DNA of 64,000 nucleotides from Isoetes taiwanensis (GCA_021234155.1 JAJEKV010000102.1:2596456-2660455); one strand, 5' to 3'. Shown: positions 18,308 through 30,253, counted from the stretch's first letter. Made by a program: numbers and translations. The notes: generated by a model from the letters alone, not told the origin.

Positions 18308-18649
18308 TTAAGGCGAATTCCCCTCAAATTGGGCTGAGTCTTGCTGTGAATATACTTCAACAAAGATTTTGTGATCTAACCAGTCACAATGCACCCGAAA
18401 AACGCCTGAAGGAGCAACGGCTCTAGATCCGACAAATTCTTCCAGCCAAGAATTAGTAATTTCGACTTCAAACTCAACTGTACTGGGAACGAAGGTGCAT
18501 TCTGATGAAAAAAGATTACCAGGAAAGAATTGTTGAATGATCAAAGAGTTCCAAAAATAAGTAGCAAAGCCTTTCAAAAAACCACACGTAATTCTAGTTT
18601 TCTCTCTGATAATTGCAAAAACTACTGTCGCCATAAGAGAGTCGATCAT
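18308..18649 (-). CDS. hypothetical protein (113 aa) with TATA box
   Basis: The ORF runs from ATG 18649 to TAA 18308. It has a hydrophobic N-terminal segment (MATVVFAII), two Cys and an acidic-aromatic C-terminal half (VFRVHCDWLDHKIFVEVY). A TATAAAAT element 30-37 bp upstream of the ATG would place the transcript start near the ATG. No family is recognised. It lies between LINE-B and a LINE remnant, so a transposon-derived ORF is possible. Confidence 0.35.
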   Translation of the reverse strand: MIDSLMATVVFAIIREKTRITCGFLKGFATYFWNSLIIQQFFPGNLFSSECTFVPSTVEFEVEITNSWLEEFVGSRAVAPSGVFRVHCDWLDHKIFVEVYSQQDSAQFEGNSP

Positions 18650-18679
18650 GATTGAATTCTTGCTTCATAAATATGGAGA

Positions 18680-18686
18680 TTTTATA
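18680..18686 (-). promoter_or_regulatory. TATA box (TATAAAA)
   Basis: TATAAAATC on the minus strand upstream of ATG 18649, the only positional evidence for a promoter here. Confidence 0.35.
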
Positions 18687-18744
18687 TTCAGATTGTAGCT
18701 TCGGATGAGAAGAATCTCGTGTTAGCCACCCCTCTACAAGGGCA

Positions 18745-19480
18745 TCAATTGATTTTCACAAATTCTGCTTCAGATCTCAGTGTATTTGCTTTCTCCCCCT
18801 TTTTTTTTGGCAAGAAAATGTTTCGAACAGAAAAAGTGGGATAAAGACAAAATTTCCAAGAAAATAGGCACACTTCATTTTCTCGTATCCTCGGGCCCTG
18901 ACTTTCACTTTGAAAATAATTAGTGGATGGGACAGATGCCCATGAAGGGACTAACACTTGATGCAACTCAAGGATGAGAAATAAAGGAATATCTGTAAAT
19001 GTATGACGTGAGTAATTCAATCTATTCAAGGGCCACAGAGAACAGTAAGAGAGGATGGAATTCTTGGACCAGTTTAGAGCTAAGAGAGTGAAAGTATTCC
19101 TTGTGATAGTAGGACATAGTTTTAAGTGTTGCAACTTTTGAAAAGAGCCTCTCAAACATAGAAAGCAAACAATCAAGAGATAGCATTTGAAAATCATGAA
19201 GCAGGGCAGCTAAATATGTGCTGGATTGTTTTAATTGTTGAAGAACATAGTTTGCAAGTATGATCACTTTGCCTATTTACCAGTCTATGATGAAGGTTTT
19301 GATTTGAGGGGAGCCCTTGGTGGAAGGCTTTCCAAATTGAGAACCTAAAGTCTAGGTTAGACATAGGTGGACGAGGTATTCTTTAACATTCTAAGAAATT
19401 GCTGATTGCAGAGCCCTTGAGCAAAAGATGTTATAACTGAGTAAGTTTCTTAACCATGCATTTATCACATCCATTGAGAG
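18745..19480 (-). mobile_element. LINE-D remnant (zf-RVT tail)
   Basis: Minus-strand translation of about 19,345-19,190 gives RFSIWKAFHQGLPSNQNL, then CKLCSSTIKTIQHIFSC. This is the zf-RVT W-K...LP...C-x2-C...H-x4-C pattern of plant LINE ORF2, followed by two in-frame stops. The rest toward 18,745 is decayed tail. The upstream RT is missing, and a TIR element begins at 19,588. Confidence 0.6.
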
Positions 19481-19587
19481 TATAGTAAGGGTTCATATCC
19501 TCGAAACACTCAGAAATAGGTTGTAACTTAGCCATGATTGAAATGTAGATGCTTTTATCTGTGGTGGATTCGGTGATAATGGCTTTA

Positions 19588-20600
19588 AACAAAGTTTAAA
19601 ATGAAACGCACTAATTTGCTCCAAATGCACTTTAAAAGGAATCTTTGAAAGATTCCCTAAAATTCCCCAAAAAAGGTCCATTTTCTCGGTATAGTTGTGA
19701 CATGTGTGACAATTTGAATATTTTAGGCACCATTTTTGAGGGGGATTTGAACTCGACTTCCATTAAAAAAAAAAAATTGATACCCTTTTTGGCCCCTAGT
19801 TTGCTTTGAGAAATAGTAACATTTTCAAGGACTAAAAAAAAAATAGACATTGAAAAAAACAATGTGTCTACTAGAGTGCCAAAAAGGTATTATATTTAAA
19901 GTTTTTAAAATCATTACAGGATTATGAACAAAATTGTAAAAATTCAACATATTTTGACATTGTCTCACCTGAAGCTCACTCTTGCCTTATATACATGCTC
20001 TTATTTGCTCTGCTTAGGCTCGCTATAGACTTCAGATACCGAGATGGCCATGTAAGTATCCAACCTTGACTTTTTCAAAATTTATAATGTATTTATTTTT
20101 TGTAGTCCATAGTTTCTTCCAAACAAATTTCTAGGTGGTATACATTCATACAACAATAGATAGTAATGCGTGGACATAGTACGCCAGATAGTTCACACGG
20201 TATAAATTTATACCGCAAGAGGACTCAAACGGTATATATTTATATTTTGCTCTCTCTGGATAAATTTATATCATGAGAGCTCTCTCGGTATAAATTTATA
20301 CCAATGAGAGTTCTCTCGGTATAAATTTATACCTGATTTATATATTTTTTATGTATATATAGTATATATATACTATATATATAGTATATAACAAAAATCA
20401 AAAAGTCAACTCTTGCCGTATAAATTTATACCATTTTTTTTTATAGGTACGAACGCTAAACCCTCTCTGGCTTCGGTGGGGCAACCAAGTTAGTGAAAAA
20501 TTTTTGTCGGATCAGGTCCCGGTAAAAACGTTAATATATATATACTATATATATATATATAAAATATATATATATATACATATACAAGTTTTGGTACTAT
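19588..20600 (+). mobile_element. TIR-family element 2, one end only
   Basis: It starts AACAAAGTTTAAAATG, the same terminus as the 24,879 end of element 1 read in reverse, and stays alignable to it for about 850 bp (including AAACGCACTAATTTGCTC, GGAATCTTTGAAAGATTCC, and TGCGTGGACATAG just before the palindrome array). The base quartet before it is TTTA. No matching far terminus was found before 21,100, so the element is truncated or very diverged. AT microsatellites occupy 20,335-20,400 and 20,530-20,580. Its distal limit is approximate. Confidence 0.7.
20199..20432. repeat. GGTATAAATTTATACC palindrome array in element 2
   Basis: Perfect or near-perfect 16-bp palindromes lie at 20199-20214, 20287-20302, 20318-20333 and 20417-20432, with weaker copies at about 20231 and 20259. 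Spacers carry GAGAGTTCTCTC-type text. Distance to the TIR (610-840 bp) matches that in element 1. Confidence 0.85.
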
Positions 20601-21507
20601 AAATGGGTTTATCAGCTATGGTTTATGAAGCTCTAGGAGCAAACTCCAAGCTTAAAAAGATCAATATCTAATGTTGAGAGTCAAGAATTAGGTTAGAAGA
20701 AGTGATGGTGGAAGTTCGATGAGTCAATATTGCTATATAGTTTCACATAATTTCATAGTCTCTCTCCTAGCATATACTCATAGGTAAACCCCAAAATCTT
20801 ATTTGTTCAAGTCGAATTCAGGTATCATAATTCGATAATTTGTTGTCGTCACAGCACACTTATTAGGGATCCTTATCTTCCAATTGCAAAATTTGGGCTT
20901 CCAAAAAAATGATTCAAAATGTAAGAGTCTGAGAACAAGTCAACATTCACAAATTGAATAGGGTGCAAGTGTACTTGCAAATCCATTTCATACTGCACAT
21001 GATGATCTTTATATTTATCAATTTTTTAGAAGACCACAACAAGCAATATGCAGGAAGGCAAACATTGCCAACATATACTCTCTTTTGACAAGCTAACCTT
21101 ATTGCAGAAGGGCTAGGCGCAAGAGAAGCAGGTGAATGGCGATGTTTTTGCTACATTGGTTAGTGCATAGAGGCACTTGAGTAGCAGGGTTTATTCCATG
21201 GTAGTTTAGATAGAGGGAAATATGGGATTGTGTTTTAAGCTATTAATGAGTTTTAGATGTTATAGTTAGGTATTTATATTATTGAAGGATGGTCGATTTG
21301 AACTTAGTAATCTGAACTTAGTAATTTGGTTTGGATAATGGTAAGGTAGAAGATATTCAGTTAGTAATAATATTGGGGTTTAGTTATAATTATTTTATGT
21401 ACGTTGGTTGATCATGGTTGGAGTGGGGAGGTTTTTTTGGGTCTAGGTCAATGGGTTAGTCGGGAGGTTAAATAATATCCTCCAAGGCATGTATATGCCT
21501 AAATTAC
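20600..21507. repeat. spacer, then diverged extra copy of the unit start
   Basis: 20,600-21,100 holds nothing recognisable. From about 21,105 the sequence (GCGATGTTTTTGC, TATTGAAGGATGGTCGATTTG, GTTGGAGTGGGGAGG, TCAATGGGTTAGT) is a diverged copy of 21,515-21,900. A shorter, older tandem duplication of about 410 bp therefore precedes the main triplication. Confidence 0.65.
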
Positions 21508-22666
21508 ACATCATTGGGGGGGCGCAAGGCGAGGCAAGTGAGCGGTGATGTTTTTGCCTCGTCGGTCACTGCAGAGGAGTGTATGAGTGGCCACAATTTT
21601 TCCATCACGCTTTGAGCTCTTAATGAGTTTTTGGACAAAGTGCATTTGTGATTATTTTGCAGGTGTGGAAACTTTATGCATTACGTATTGTGGTTAAGTA
21701 TCTATATTATTGAAGGATGATCGATTTGAACTTAGCAATGTGCACTTGGTAATGAGGTTTGGATAGTGGTAAGATGGAAGAGATTCATCGAGTAATAATA
21801 TTGAGGTTTATTTATAATTATTTTATCTAAGTTTGTTGATGATGGTTGGAGTGGGGAGATTCTTTAAGGTTTGGGTCAATGGGTTGGTTGGGAAGTTAAA
21901 CAATATGTGCAAGGCATGTGTGCATCCTTGGGGGAGGTTTTGGATATTGATGACGTGCATTGGGTTAATTAGATAGAAATGCTAAGGTGTGTTTGTGGTT
22001 GCTTTGTGCTAGCGGTTGGGGTGTGAAACTTTAAATATTAAGTATTGTGGTTAAGTATGTGTATTATTGAAGGATGATCAATTTCAACTTAGTAATGTGA
22101 ACTTAGTAATAAGAGTTGCATAATGATAAGGTAGAAGAGATTCATTGAGGGATTTATTGAGGGGTGTACAGATAGGCGTTTGATAGAGAATTTGAAATGG
22201 ATAGTAAAGGCATAGTAGAACGTATTTAAATGTTATGGATAGAAGTGAAGTGCTGGAAATTGAAACTTGCTTGAAAGTGTTATTTTGTTGTGAAAACATT
22301 GAAGCTGAGTGGATCGATATATGAGAATCATGGACTTTGTAATTTTGTTAGCTAATTGTTGTGGCAAAAGGAATCATTGCAATGTGTTCATAGATATGAA
22401 TAATTTGTTTTAATTTGGGCAAGTGTGCTTAAGGCATTGGTACACAAAGAGATAGGATGTTAGGAGTCATGCATATTTGCTTGGTGTGAGTTTTAGAGTT
22501 GAAAAAACATCCGTTTTCGTGGGATACATTAACTTGGAGGGAATCATTGCATTTCGTGGGATACATTAACTTGAAGGGAATCAATGCATTGTATTCACGA
22601 GTTGTTCCAACTTCGTGCAAGTGTGCTTAAGTCATTGCTACAAATTGGTAATTTGTCTTAATTGAG

Positions 22667-22670
22667 TTCA
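22667..22670. repeat. TTCA TSD, left, of TIR element 1
   Basis: TTCA recurs at 24880-24883. Copies 2 and 3 have the uninterrupted site GAGTTCATGCTGG (28424, 34117), so the duplication is directly demonstrated. A 3-bp TCA duplication is an equally good reading. Confidence 0.8.
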
Positions 22671-23157
22671 AACAAGGTTTAAAATGAAACGCACTTATTT
22701 AAGAAGTGCGTTTGAAAGATTCCTTCTGAAAATTTATAAAATTCTGAAATCCCTCTAAAAAGGGCCTTTTTATTACCTTTAGTCCAAAGATTTATAAAAC
22801 TGCTCGTGAAAACAGACATTTTAAGAAGACTTAGTATTAAGGAAAAACACACACACACACACAAAATCCCATTGTATAGGGGGAAAGAACTACAATGAAA
22901 TTCAAAGATTTACTATGGGGCAAATTCGTATGAAGAAATTAGATGTTTTTGTACCTTGTCCCCTAAAATTTTTATATTAGTTGTTTTAGAAGACAGAAAT
23001 TTGTTATTTCACAACCATTTTGGTGAAACATCCTAATGGACCTTAAAACACATTGGGAGGCAAATGAACAAACTTCTTGAATGATAAACCATTGTTTTGC
23101 ATCACATAGTATTACAATTACCAATACATCCACGATATTTTGTAGTTAAGTCAAGTT

Positions 23158-23515
23158 TTAGTTGATGATGCAAGATAAATTTATACCGAGGATACAAAAG
23201 TTGAAGTAATGAAGCCATGTGATTACATGCCCTCCTTTTTTATTCCTGAGATGTATTTTTGAACGCACATACCAATCTACAACATGGTGATGCTCGGGGA
23301 GATAGTCAATCTCCTTAGCAATGTTGAGCATATTCATCACAATTACGCCATCTCAGAAAGTAAAGCAAAGGGCACCATGCACATTTCTCTCGGCGATGAA
23401 GTATTCGTCCCGCTTTACCCTTTCCTAAATATTTTGTAAATAAATAGGTAAACTTCTGAGGGGTTGCTACTCCTCGCTCCCCTCTGTATAAACCACGTGG
23501 TTTCTTTCTAGTCAA
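23158..23515 (-). CDS. coding-like block of TIR element 1, conserved in element 3
   Basis: Two minus-strand frames (23315-23515 and 23158-23340) overlap. The second reads MLNIAKEIDYLPEHHHVVDW, then IHLRN and LHYFNFC. In element 3 (plus strand, about 48,855-49,010) the equivalent DNA reads MLNIDKEDDYLPHHHAMDWF, IHLRN and LHYFNFC. Preservation of amino-acid motifs around a His cluster suggests a former protein, perhaps the transposase end. No known transposase catalytic triad is visible. Confidence 0.4.
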
Positions 23516-23885
23516 ACACCTGTGTCACCATAATATTTTGGAGTTCTTTGCCTTTAGTAGCAATTTTTAGTCACTTTGAAGTGAAGTTCGCATGTATGTA
23601 GAGAAAAAAAGTAGAAATAACAACATGATTCGACTACTTTATGCTCTAACATTGCATTACAAGCTCAGAAATTTTAGAACCGTTTTAGAACATTTTAGAC
23701 TAAAAAACTAAGAAAAGTGTGTAAAATTATCCCTTATGTGTGTTACTTTAGTAGTTTTCAGTTGCCAAACCCTTTGGCGAGTAAGAAAGACCCCAAAAGA
23801 TTTTACACGATATATACTTTACCTCTGGACTGCATATATATATTATACATATATACATAAACGTTTTCTATATATATAATAATTC

Positions 23886-24309
23886 GGTATAAATTTATAC
23901 CGCTTTCCGTATAGATTTATACCGCTAAGAGTTCTCTTTTCTTCTGATATATATATGTAAGTATGTATATATATTATTATATATATATACACATATATGT
24001 GTATAAATTGATTGTCCGAAAGGTTATTCATGGTATAAATTTATACCGAGAGAGTCATGCAGATAAATTTATACCGAGAGAGCTCTCACGCAGATAATGA
24101 TGGAGCCTCTCCTGCGGTATAAATTTATACCGTGGGAGCTCTCGCAGAAATCAAGAGAGCTCTCGTATAAATTTATACCGGGCGAGTCCTCTTTATGGTA
24201 TAAATTTATACCGCCGAGTCCATTTTATGGTATAAATTTATACCATGCGAACTCTCCTCGCATGTTATATCCAAGACAAAGACTACCTATTGTGGTATAA
24301 ATTTATACC
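23886..24309. repeat. GGTATAAATTTATACC palindrome array in element 1 (nine sites)
   Basis: Sites lie at 23886-23901, 23908-23924, 24032-24047, 24061-24075, 24116-24131, 24164-24180, 24197-24212, 24229-24244 and 24294-24309. Most are perfect 16-mers; spacers contain GAGAGAGCTCTC-like palindromes. A TATAT tract lies at 23825-24000. The arrangement resembles subterminal transposase-binding arrays. Confidence 0.9.
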
Positions 24310-26711
24310 ACCCGTAAATTTATTTTGAAGACGCTATGTCCACGCATTGTCATCGCAGATACATAAGTCTATAGCAAGATTCGATGAGCAAATAAGAGCA
24401 AGTATATAAGACGAAGAGCGAAAGCCTCTCGACCCAACTTGCGCTTCAAAGTGTAAGTTTGTTCAATGAGGCATACTTTCATGTGAAAATGTTTGCTTCA
24501 ATGAGGCAATATCAAAATGTGTTGCATTTTTACAGTTTTGTTCATAGTTTTGTAATCGATTTTGAAAACTTTGAATAAAATACCTTTTGGCACTTTAGTG
24601 TGCTTGCTGCTTTTTTCAATGTCTATTTTGTTTAGTTTTTGAAAATATTACTATTTCTCAAACCGAACTAGGGGGGCCAAAAAGGGATGTCAAACAATTT
24701 TGAATGGAAGCTAAGTTCACACCCCCCTCAAAAATGACGCCTAAAATTTTCAAATTGTCACACTTGTCACAAATATACCATGAAAAGGGACCTTTTTGGG
24801 GGGATTTTAGGGAATCTTTCAAAGATTCCTTTTGAAGTGCGTTTTGAGCAAATTAGTGCGTTTCATTTTAAACTTTGTTTTCATGCTGGCCAATAAAAAT
24901 GCTAAGGTTATAATTTGTGTTAATTGATTTCAGGTCGGCCAATAAAAAATGCACGAGGTTACAATTTGTTTTTATCGAGTATAGGTTGGCCAATCCAAAG
25001 GCTATAATGTTGTACATTATTTTCTAAAATGCAAAATGGGCAACTAAGCGGAGCCTTTTTGCAACAACAAATCACATTTTTATAAAGCAAATATAATGCA
25101 GAAAAATTGTAACATTTGCTTCAGAAATGTAACTCTAGAACATACTCATGATATATCTAGTGCAAGATAATTCGAAGTCCTCTGGAAAATTGAGCTGGTC
25201 AATCATAAGAATTCAGTTTCAACTAAACAAAGGTTCCATGCTACACTTTGCAACACTGGCAGCAGTAATTGATTTGCGGCGAGTTAAAATCTGCCTTTAA
25301 TATTTTAGATTCACAAGATTCGGGATATTTCTACAATTACTTAAAAAAATGGGACACAACTTGATCTCTTTTACATCATTTGTTCATTATAAATTGACCA
25401 TGGTCAGTAACCAAAGATTATTTGAGAACAAAGCTCAATCAAATTGTTCCCAACCACATAAACACATGTGCTCACCACATGTGTGCATGTCGACAAGCAT
25501 ACTTGAAATTGAAATTAGCATTTTGAACTTATAAAATCTATTTGTAAATAGGCTGCATCCAAGATTAAAGCCCATAAGGCGTGGCCTGCAACAATATGCT
25601 TACGTGGAGGTGATTGCAATGGCAAACATTCGGAAGATCTTGCACAAATCCCTCCATGCCAGTTTGCAAAAAATGTAGCAATTATGCTTTGATGGGTTAA
25701 ACCAAATATCAAGGAGAAAAAAAATGAAGAGTAAGCTTACCAAGCCATTTGAAACAATCGATAACATGGCGAAGTGCGCTCCCCGGATCGTGATGCAAAA
25801 TCAGCAAGCCACATGCATGCAACAAACCGTTAACCGACATCAGAATCGACAAGAGGGCAACAGGCCTAAACCGCTCCGTAAATGAGAAACCTCATTGGGC
25901 GAAACTATCTAAGCCATTGCTACAAATATACGGCAAAATAAATAACAATTTCATATATAAGTATTTCTCAAAAGCTTTATAATGCGTAAAATTTCATGAT
26001 GAGATAGAATTACCTCCAACAAAGCAGCCCAAGAAGTCTGATGGGTGCAACTGACCGTAAGTTATCAAAAGCGCTTTTGTCCTAAGCATATAAAATGAAT
26101 CTAAATAAACCATGCAAAGCTAAACCAACTAGAATGTCTTGGGGCCACTAGGTTTTACCAGTTTGAGCTGAACCACTCCATATTTTGCATGCTCCAACTA
26201 TTCCCTGAAGTACAATGTGCATACCAACTATTAGATTCCTTGTAATAATACCCAAAAAAATGAATGTTGATTAATGAGTGTATGTGAGACTCCTGAATTC
26301 TAAATTCTGTACCATAAGGCAGGCCCTCAAGCATCTGATATACCCCTCAAATTAATTCTCAACTTATCCTGCAACAATTTTCCATTTGAATAACAAACCA
26401 CTCCATTAGGATCATTTTATAGAGAAATAGATGCAGCCATGTTTGTGTCCAACCTACCATTTTCTCTATTCACAAAGCCACATTATTGTACAAGGAAGAC
26501 ATAGACATGATTTGCTTGGCGAGTGGAAAGTGCTGGGGGATATATTTCTATAATAAAACACATCCTTTTGTAGAGGCAAACCGATCATAATCTTGAACTG
26601 CTCATTTACTAATGCACATCCATTTTACTCTATTTTAGCTAAAAAGCACAATGCAAAGACCTAGATAAAATCCCACTTTTACAAAAGCCATTTTTTATGC
26701 GAAACACTTAC

Positions 26712-26868
26712 GCGGTGGTTCCGAAGGACTCCAATCGACCGTCACATTAGGCCAAGGGCTCCATGAAAGTAGAGATCGTTATAATGGTAGAAAAGGGCTT
26801 GATATCATCGGCGTAAGAAACGCCGTTACATTCTTGCGGATGCTCCAGCTCGCGAAAAAACCCACCGC
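26712..26868 (-). pseudogene. SprT-like exon, copy 1 (indel-damaged)
   Basis: This is the counterpart of the copy 2 exon at 32414-32571, with small indels that break the frame. The 5' splice site (GTAAGT on the minus strand at 26711) remains. See copy 2 for the domain argument. Confidence 0.4.
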
Positions 26869-26933
26869 CAGCCCAAGCAAAGATTGAATGCAATGTGTCG
26901 AAAAGCAAAAAGGATTATTATGTGAAACTTACC

Positions 26934-27087
26934 CAAGCAAAGATCGCAGGAAGCGAGCATGGAGCACAAATGAAGACCGTTTCAAGGAAATAGTCCAACT
27001 CTGCAGCTTGCCCAATATTGAAGCGGGCGACTGATGCATTGCAAGCCGAAGGGATTTGGCGATGAACTCCCGACTGCTCTTCCACAA
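26934..27087 (-). other. upstream putative exon, copy 1
   Basis: A minus-strand block ends in a clean donor (TTTGCTTG-GTAAGT at 26933). The three copies read different frames because of small indels. Phrases such as REFIAKSL or AELDYFLETVFICAPCS depend on the frame. The family is not recognised. Confidence 0.3.
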
Positions 27088-29830
27088 ACGAAAAGAAAAA
27101 AAAAAAAAAAAAAAAAAGGTAACCTAAGAACCCAAACAAAATATGGCCGGGAGCGCCCGACTTTGCTACTGGCGACTCAAAATGCACAGCCCATGCGGCC
27201 TTCAAGCAAAGGCGGAATGCCGAAGATGCAATTTCGGCAGATAGACGGCTTAGCCAAATCGGCTCTACATCATTGGGGGGGCGCAAGGCGAGGCAAGTGA
27301 GCGGTGATGTTTTTGCCTCGTCGGTCACTGCAGAGGAGTGTATGAGTGGCCACAATTTTTCCATCACGCTTTGAGCTCTTAATTAGTTTTTGGACAAAGT
27401 GCATTTGTGATTATTTTGCAGGTGTGGAAACTTTATGCATTACGTATTGTGGTTAAGTATCTATATTATTGAAGGATGATCGATTTGAACTTAGCAATGT
27501 GCACTTGGTAATGAGGTTTGGATAGTGGTAAGATGGAAGAGATTCATCGAGTAATAATATTGAGGTTTGTTTATAATTATTTTATCTAAGTTTGTTGATG
27601 ATGGTTGGAGTGGGGAGATTCTTTAAGGTTTGGGTCAATGGGTTGGTTGGGAAGTTAAACAATATGTGCAAGGCATGTGTGCATCCTTGCGGGAGGTTTT
27701 GGATATTGATGACGTGCATTGGGTTAATTAGATAGAAATGCTAAGGTGTGTTTGTGGTTGCTTTGTGCTAGTGGTTGGGGTGTGAAACTTTATGTATTAA
27801 GTATTGTGGTTAAGTATGTGTATTATTGAAGGATGATCAATTTCAACTTAGTAATGTGAACTTAGTAATAAGAGTTGCATAATGATAAGGTAGAAGAGAT
27901 TCATTGAGGGATTTATTGAGGGGTGTACAGATAGGCGTTTGATAGAGAATTTGAAATGGATAGTAAAGGCATAGTAGAACGTATTTAAATGTTATGGATA
28001 GAAGTGAAGTGCTGGAAATTGAAACTTGCTTGAAAGTGTTATTTTGTTGTGAAAACATTGAAGCTGAGTGGATCGATATATGAGAATCATGGACTTTGTA
28101 ATTTTGTTAGCTAATTGTTGTGGCAAAAGGAATCATTGCAATGTGTTCATAGATATGAATAATTTGTTTTAATTTGGGCAAGTGTGCTTAAGGCATTGGT
28201 ACACAAAGAGATAGGATGTTAGGAGTCATGCATATTTGCTTGGTGTGAGTTTTAGAGTTGAAAAAAACATCAGTTTCGTGGGATACATTAACTTGGAGGG
28301 AATCATTGCATTTCGTGGGATACATTAACTTGAAGGGAATCAATGCATTGTATTCACGAGTTGTTCCAACTTCGTGCAAGTGTGCTTAAGTCATTGCTAC
28401 AAATTGGTAATTTGTCTTAATTGAGTTCATGCTGGCCAATAAAAATGCTAAGGTTATAATTTGTGTTAATTGATTTCAGGTCGGCCAATAAAAAATGCAC
28501 GAGGTTACAATTTGTTTTTATCGAGTATAGGTTGGCCAATCCAAAGGCTATAATGTTGTACATTTTTTTCTAAAATGCAAAATGGGCAACTAAGCGGAGC
28601 CTTTTTGCAACAACAAATCACATTTTTATAAAGCATATATATAATGCAGAAAAATTGTAACATTTGCTTCAGAAATGTAACTCTAGAACATACTCATGAT
28701 ATATCTAGTGCAAGATAATTCGAAGTCCTCTGGAAAATTGAGCTGGTCAATTTGCAACACTGGCAGCAGTAATTGATTTGCGGCGAGTTAAAATCTGCCT
28801 TTAATATTTTAGATTCGTCAGCATTCAGATATTTCTACAATTACTTCTGAAAAATGGGACACAACTTGATCTCTTTTACATCATTTGTTCATTATAAATT
28901 GGACCATGGCTGTGTTCAGCATTATTTGAGAACAAAGCTCAATCAAATTGTTCCCAACCACATAAACACGTGCTCACCACATGTGTGCATGTCGACAAGC
29001 ATACTTGAAATTGAAATTAGCATTTTGAACTTATAAAATCTATTTGTAAATAGGCAGTAGCCTGCATCCAAGATTAAAGCCCATAAGGCAGGGCCTGCAA
29101 CAATATGCTACGTGGAGGTGATTGCAATGGCAAACATTCAGAAGGATCTTGCACAAATCCCTCCATGCCAGTTGCAAAAATGTAGCAATTATGCTGATGG
29201 GTTAAACCAAATATCAAGGAGAAAAAAATGAAGAGTAAGCTTACCAAGCCATTTGAAACAATCTGATAACATGACAGGAAGTGCGCTTCCGGATGCGTAT
29301 GCAAAATCAGCAAGCCACATACATGCAACAACCGTTAATCGATATCAGAATCGACAAGGCGGCAATACCTAAACCGCCTCCGAAATGAGAAACCTCATTG
29401 GACGTAACTATCTAAGCCATTGCTACAAATATACGGCAAAATAAATAACAATTTCATGTATAAGTATTTCTCAAAAGCTTTATAATGCAGAAAATTTCAT
29501 GATGAGATATAGAATTACCTCCAACAAAGCAGCCAAGAAGCTCCGATGGGTGCAATCTGACTGTAAGTTATCAAAAGCGTTTTGTCCTAAGCATATAAAA
29601 TGAATCTAAATAAACCATGCAAAGCTAAACCAACTAGAATGTCTTGGGGCCACTAGGTTTACCAGTTTGAGCTGAACCACTCCATATTTTGCATGCTCCA
29701 ACTATTCCTGAAGTACAATATGTAGCATAATAACAGGGGGTTAATTTTATAGTTTTATACGCTTTTTCACATGGTTTTTCTATGATTTGGGTGTTGTATT
29801 CGTGTTGGCATACTAAATAGTATTTCTAGA

Positions 29831-30253
29831 GTGCGCGCTTTTTCGGCCGTTGATTTCGGTTGGCTTAAACAATCCGATGGTTGTTGTTGTGAACACTGTA
29901 CATATGCATCAAACCCCATAACTTTTGCCCTCTGGATTGATTCTTCTGCTGCTGCTAGCGAGCTTTACTCTTTGGCGAAGTGGATTCTTGCTAACGGTGT
30001 TATTCGGTTAACCGGTGACAACTTGCAATATATTTTAAATCTTCACATGCGAAGGGCGAAGGTCGAAATGGGGATTTTTAGGTTTTCTTGTGAAGGTGAA
30101 TATGGGCGGCATTGCATGACTTTGCATAGGAAAAGGGCTTCCAAACCCCCGAATTGGCAATGCAACGGGGAAGGCCAGAATTTTGTGCAGAGGGTTGAAG
30201 AAATGCTTTGCAACGCCTCTTCTGCAGTCCGTTTGCATGGAATATGTTTTTGA
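29831..30253 (+). CDS. unrecognised 140-codon ORF in the copy 2 insertion
   Basis: The frame is open from a non-ATG codon to TGA at 30251. The translation is of natural protein composition with several Cys/His (CCCEHCTYAS, CNGEGQNF) and a helical stretch (ASELYSLAKWILANGVI). The absence of an early ATG suggests a last exon or a fragment. I recognise no family. Confidence 0.35.
   Translation: MRAFSAVDFGWLKQSDGCCCEHCTYASNPITFALWIDSSAAASELYSLAKWILANGVIRLTGDNLQYILNLHMRRAKVEMGIFRFSCEGEYGRHCMTLHRKRASKPPNWQCNGEGQNFVQRVEEMLCNASSAVRLHGICF

Larger units (their letters stand above)
22671..24879 (-). mobile_element. complete TIR DNA transposon, element 1 (2209 bp)
   Basis: The termini AACAAGGTTTAAAATG and AACAAAGTTTAAAATG (reverse complement of the right end) extend to a 25-bp inverted repeat with one mismatch, ending in GAAACGCACT. 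The left end then forms the hairpin AAACGCACTT-6-AAGTGCGTTT; the right end has GGAATCTTTGAAAGATTCC. Inside are a coding-like block (23158-23515, minus), AT repeats, and nine GGTATAAATTTATACC palindromes. The TIR sequence and 3-4 bp duplication do not match the CACTA, hAT, Mutator, Harbinger or mariner hallmarks that I know. It is probably non-autonomous. Confidence 0.8.
21508..27266. repeat. triplicated unit, copy 1 (with 2.2-kb TIR insertion)
   Basis: It begins ACATCATTGGGGGGGCGC and ends GGCTCTAC. Without the insertion at 22671-24879 the length is about 3.5 kb. It is nearly identical to copies 2 and 3 over most of its length; the ORF segments at 22084-22299, 27843-28058 and 33533-33748 translate identically. 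Internally it contains a diverged sub-repeat (TATTGAAGGATGATC and following text at about 21,710 and 22,065). Confidence 0.9.

Noticed and set aside
22084-22299. 71-aa ORF found identically three times
   Set aside because: Identity follows from the recent tandem triplication; the frame is Leu/Ser/Tyr-rich with no motif and starts and stops look fortuitous.
20199-24309. CRISPR-like array from regularly repeated 16-mers
   Set aside because: The repeats are palindromic, spacing is irregular, spacers share sequence, and the array lies inside a eukaryotic TIR element.
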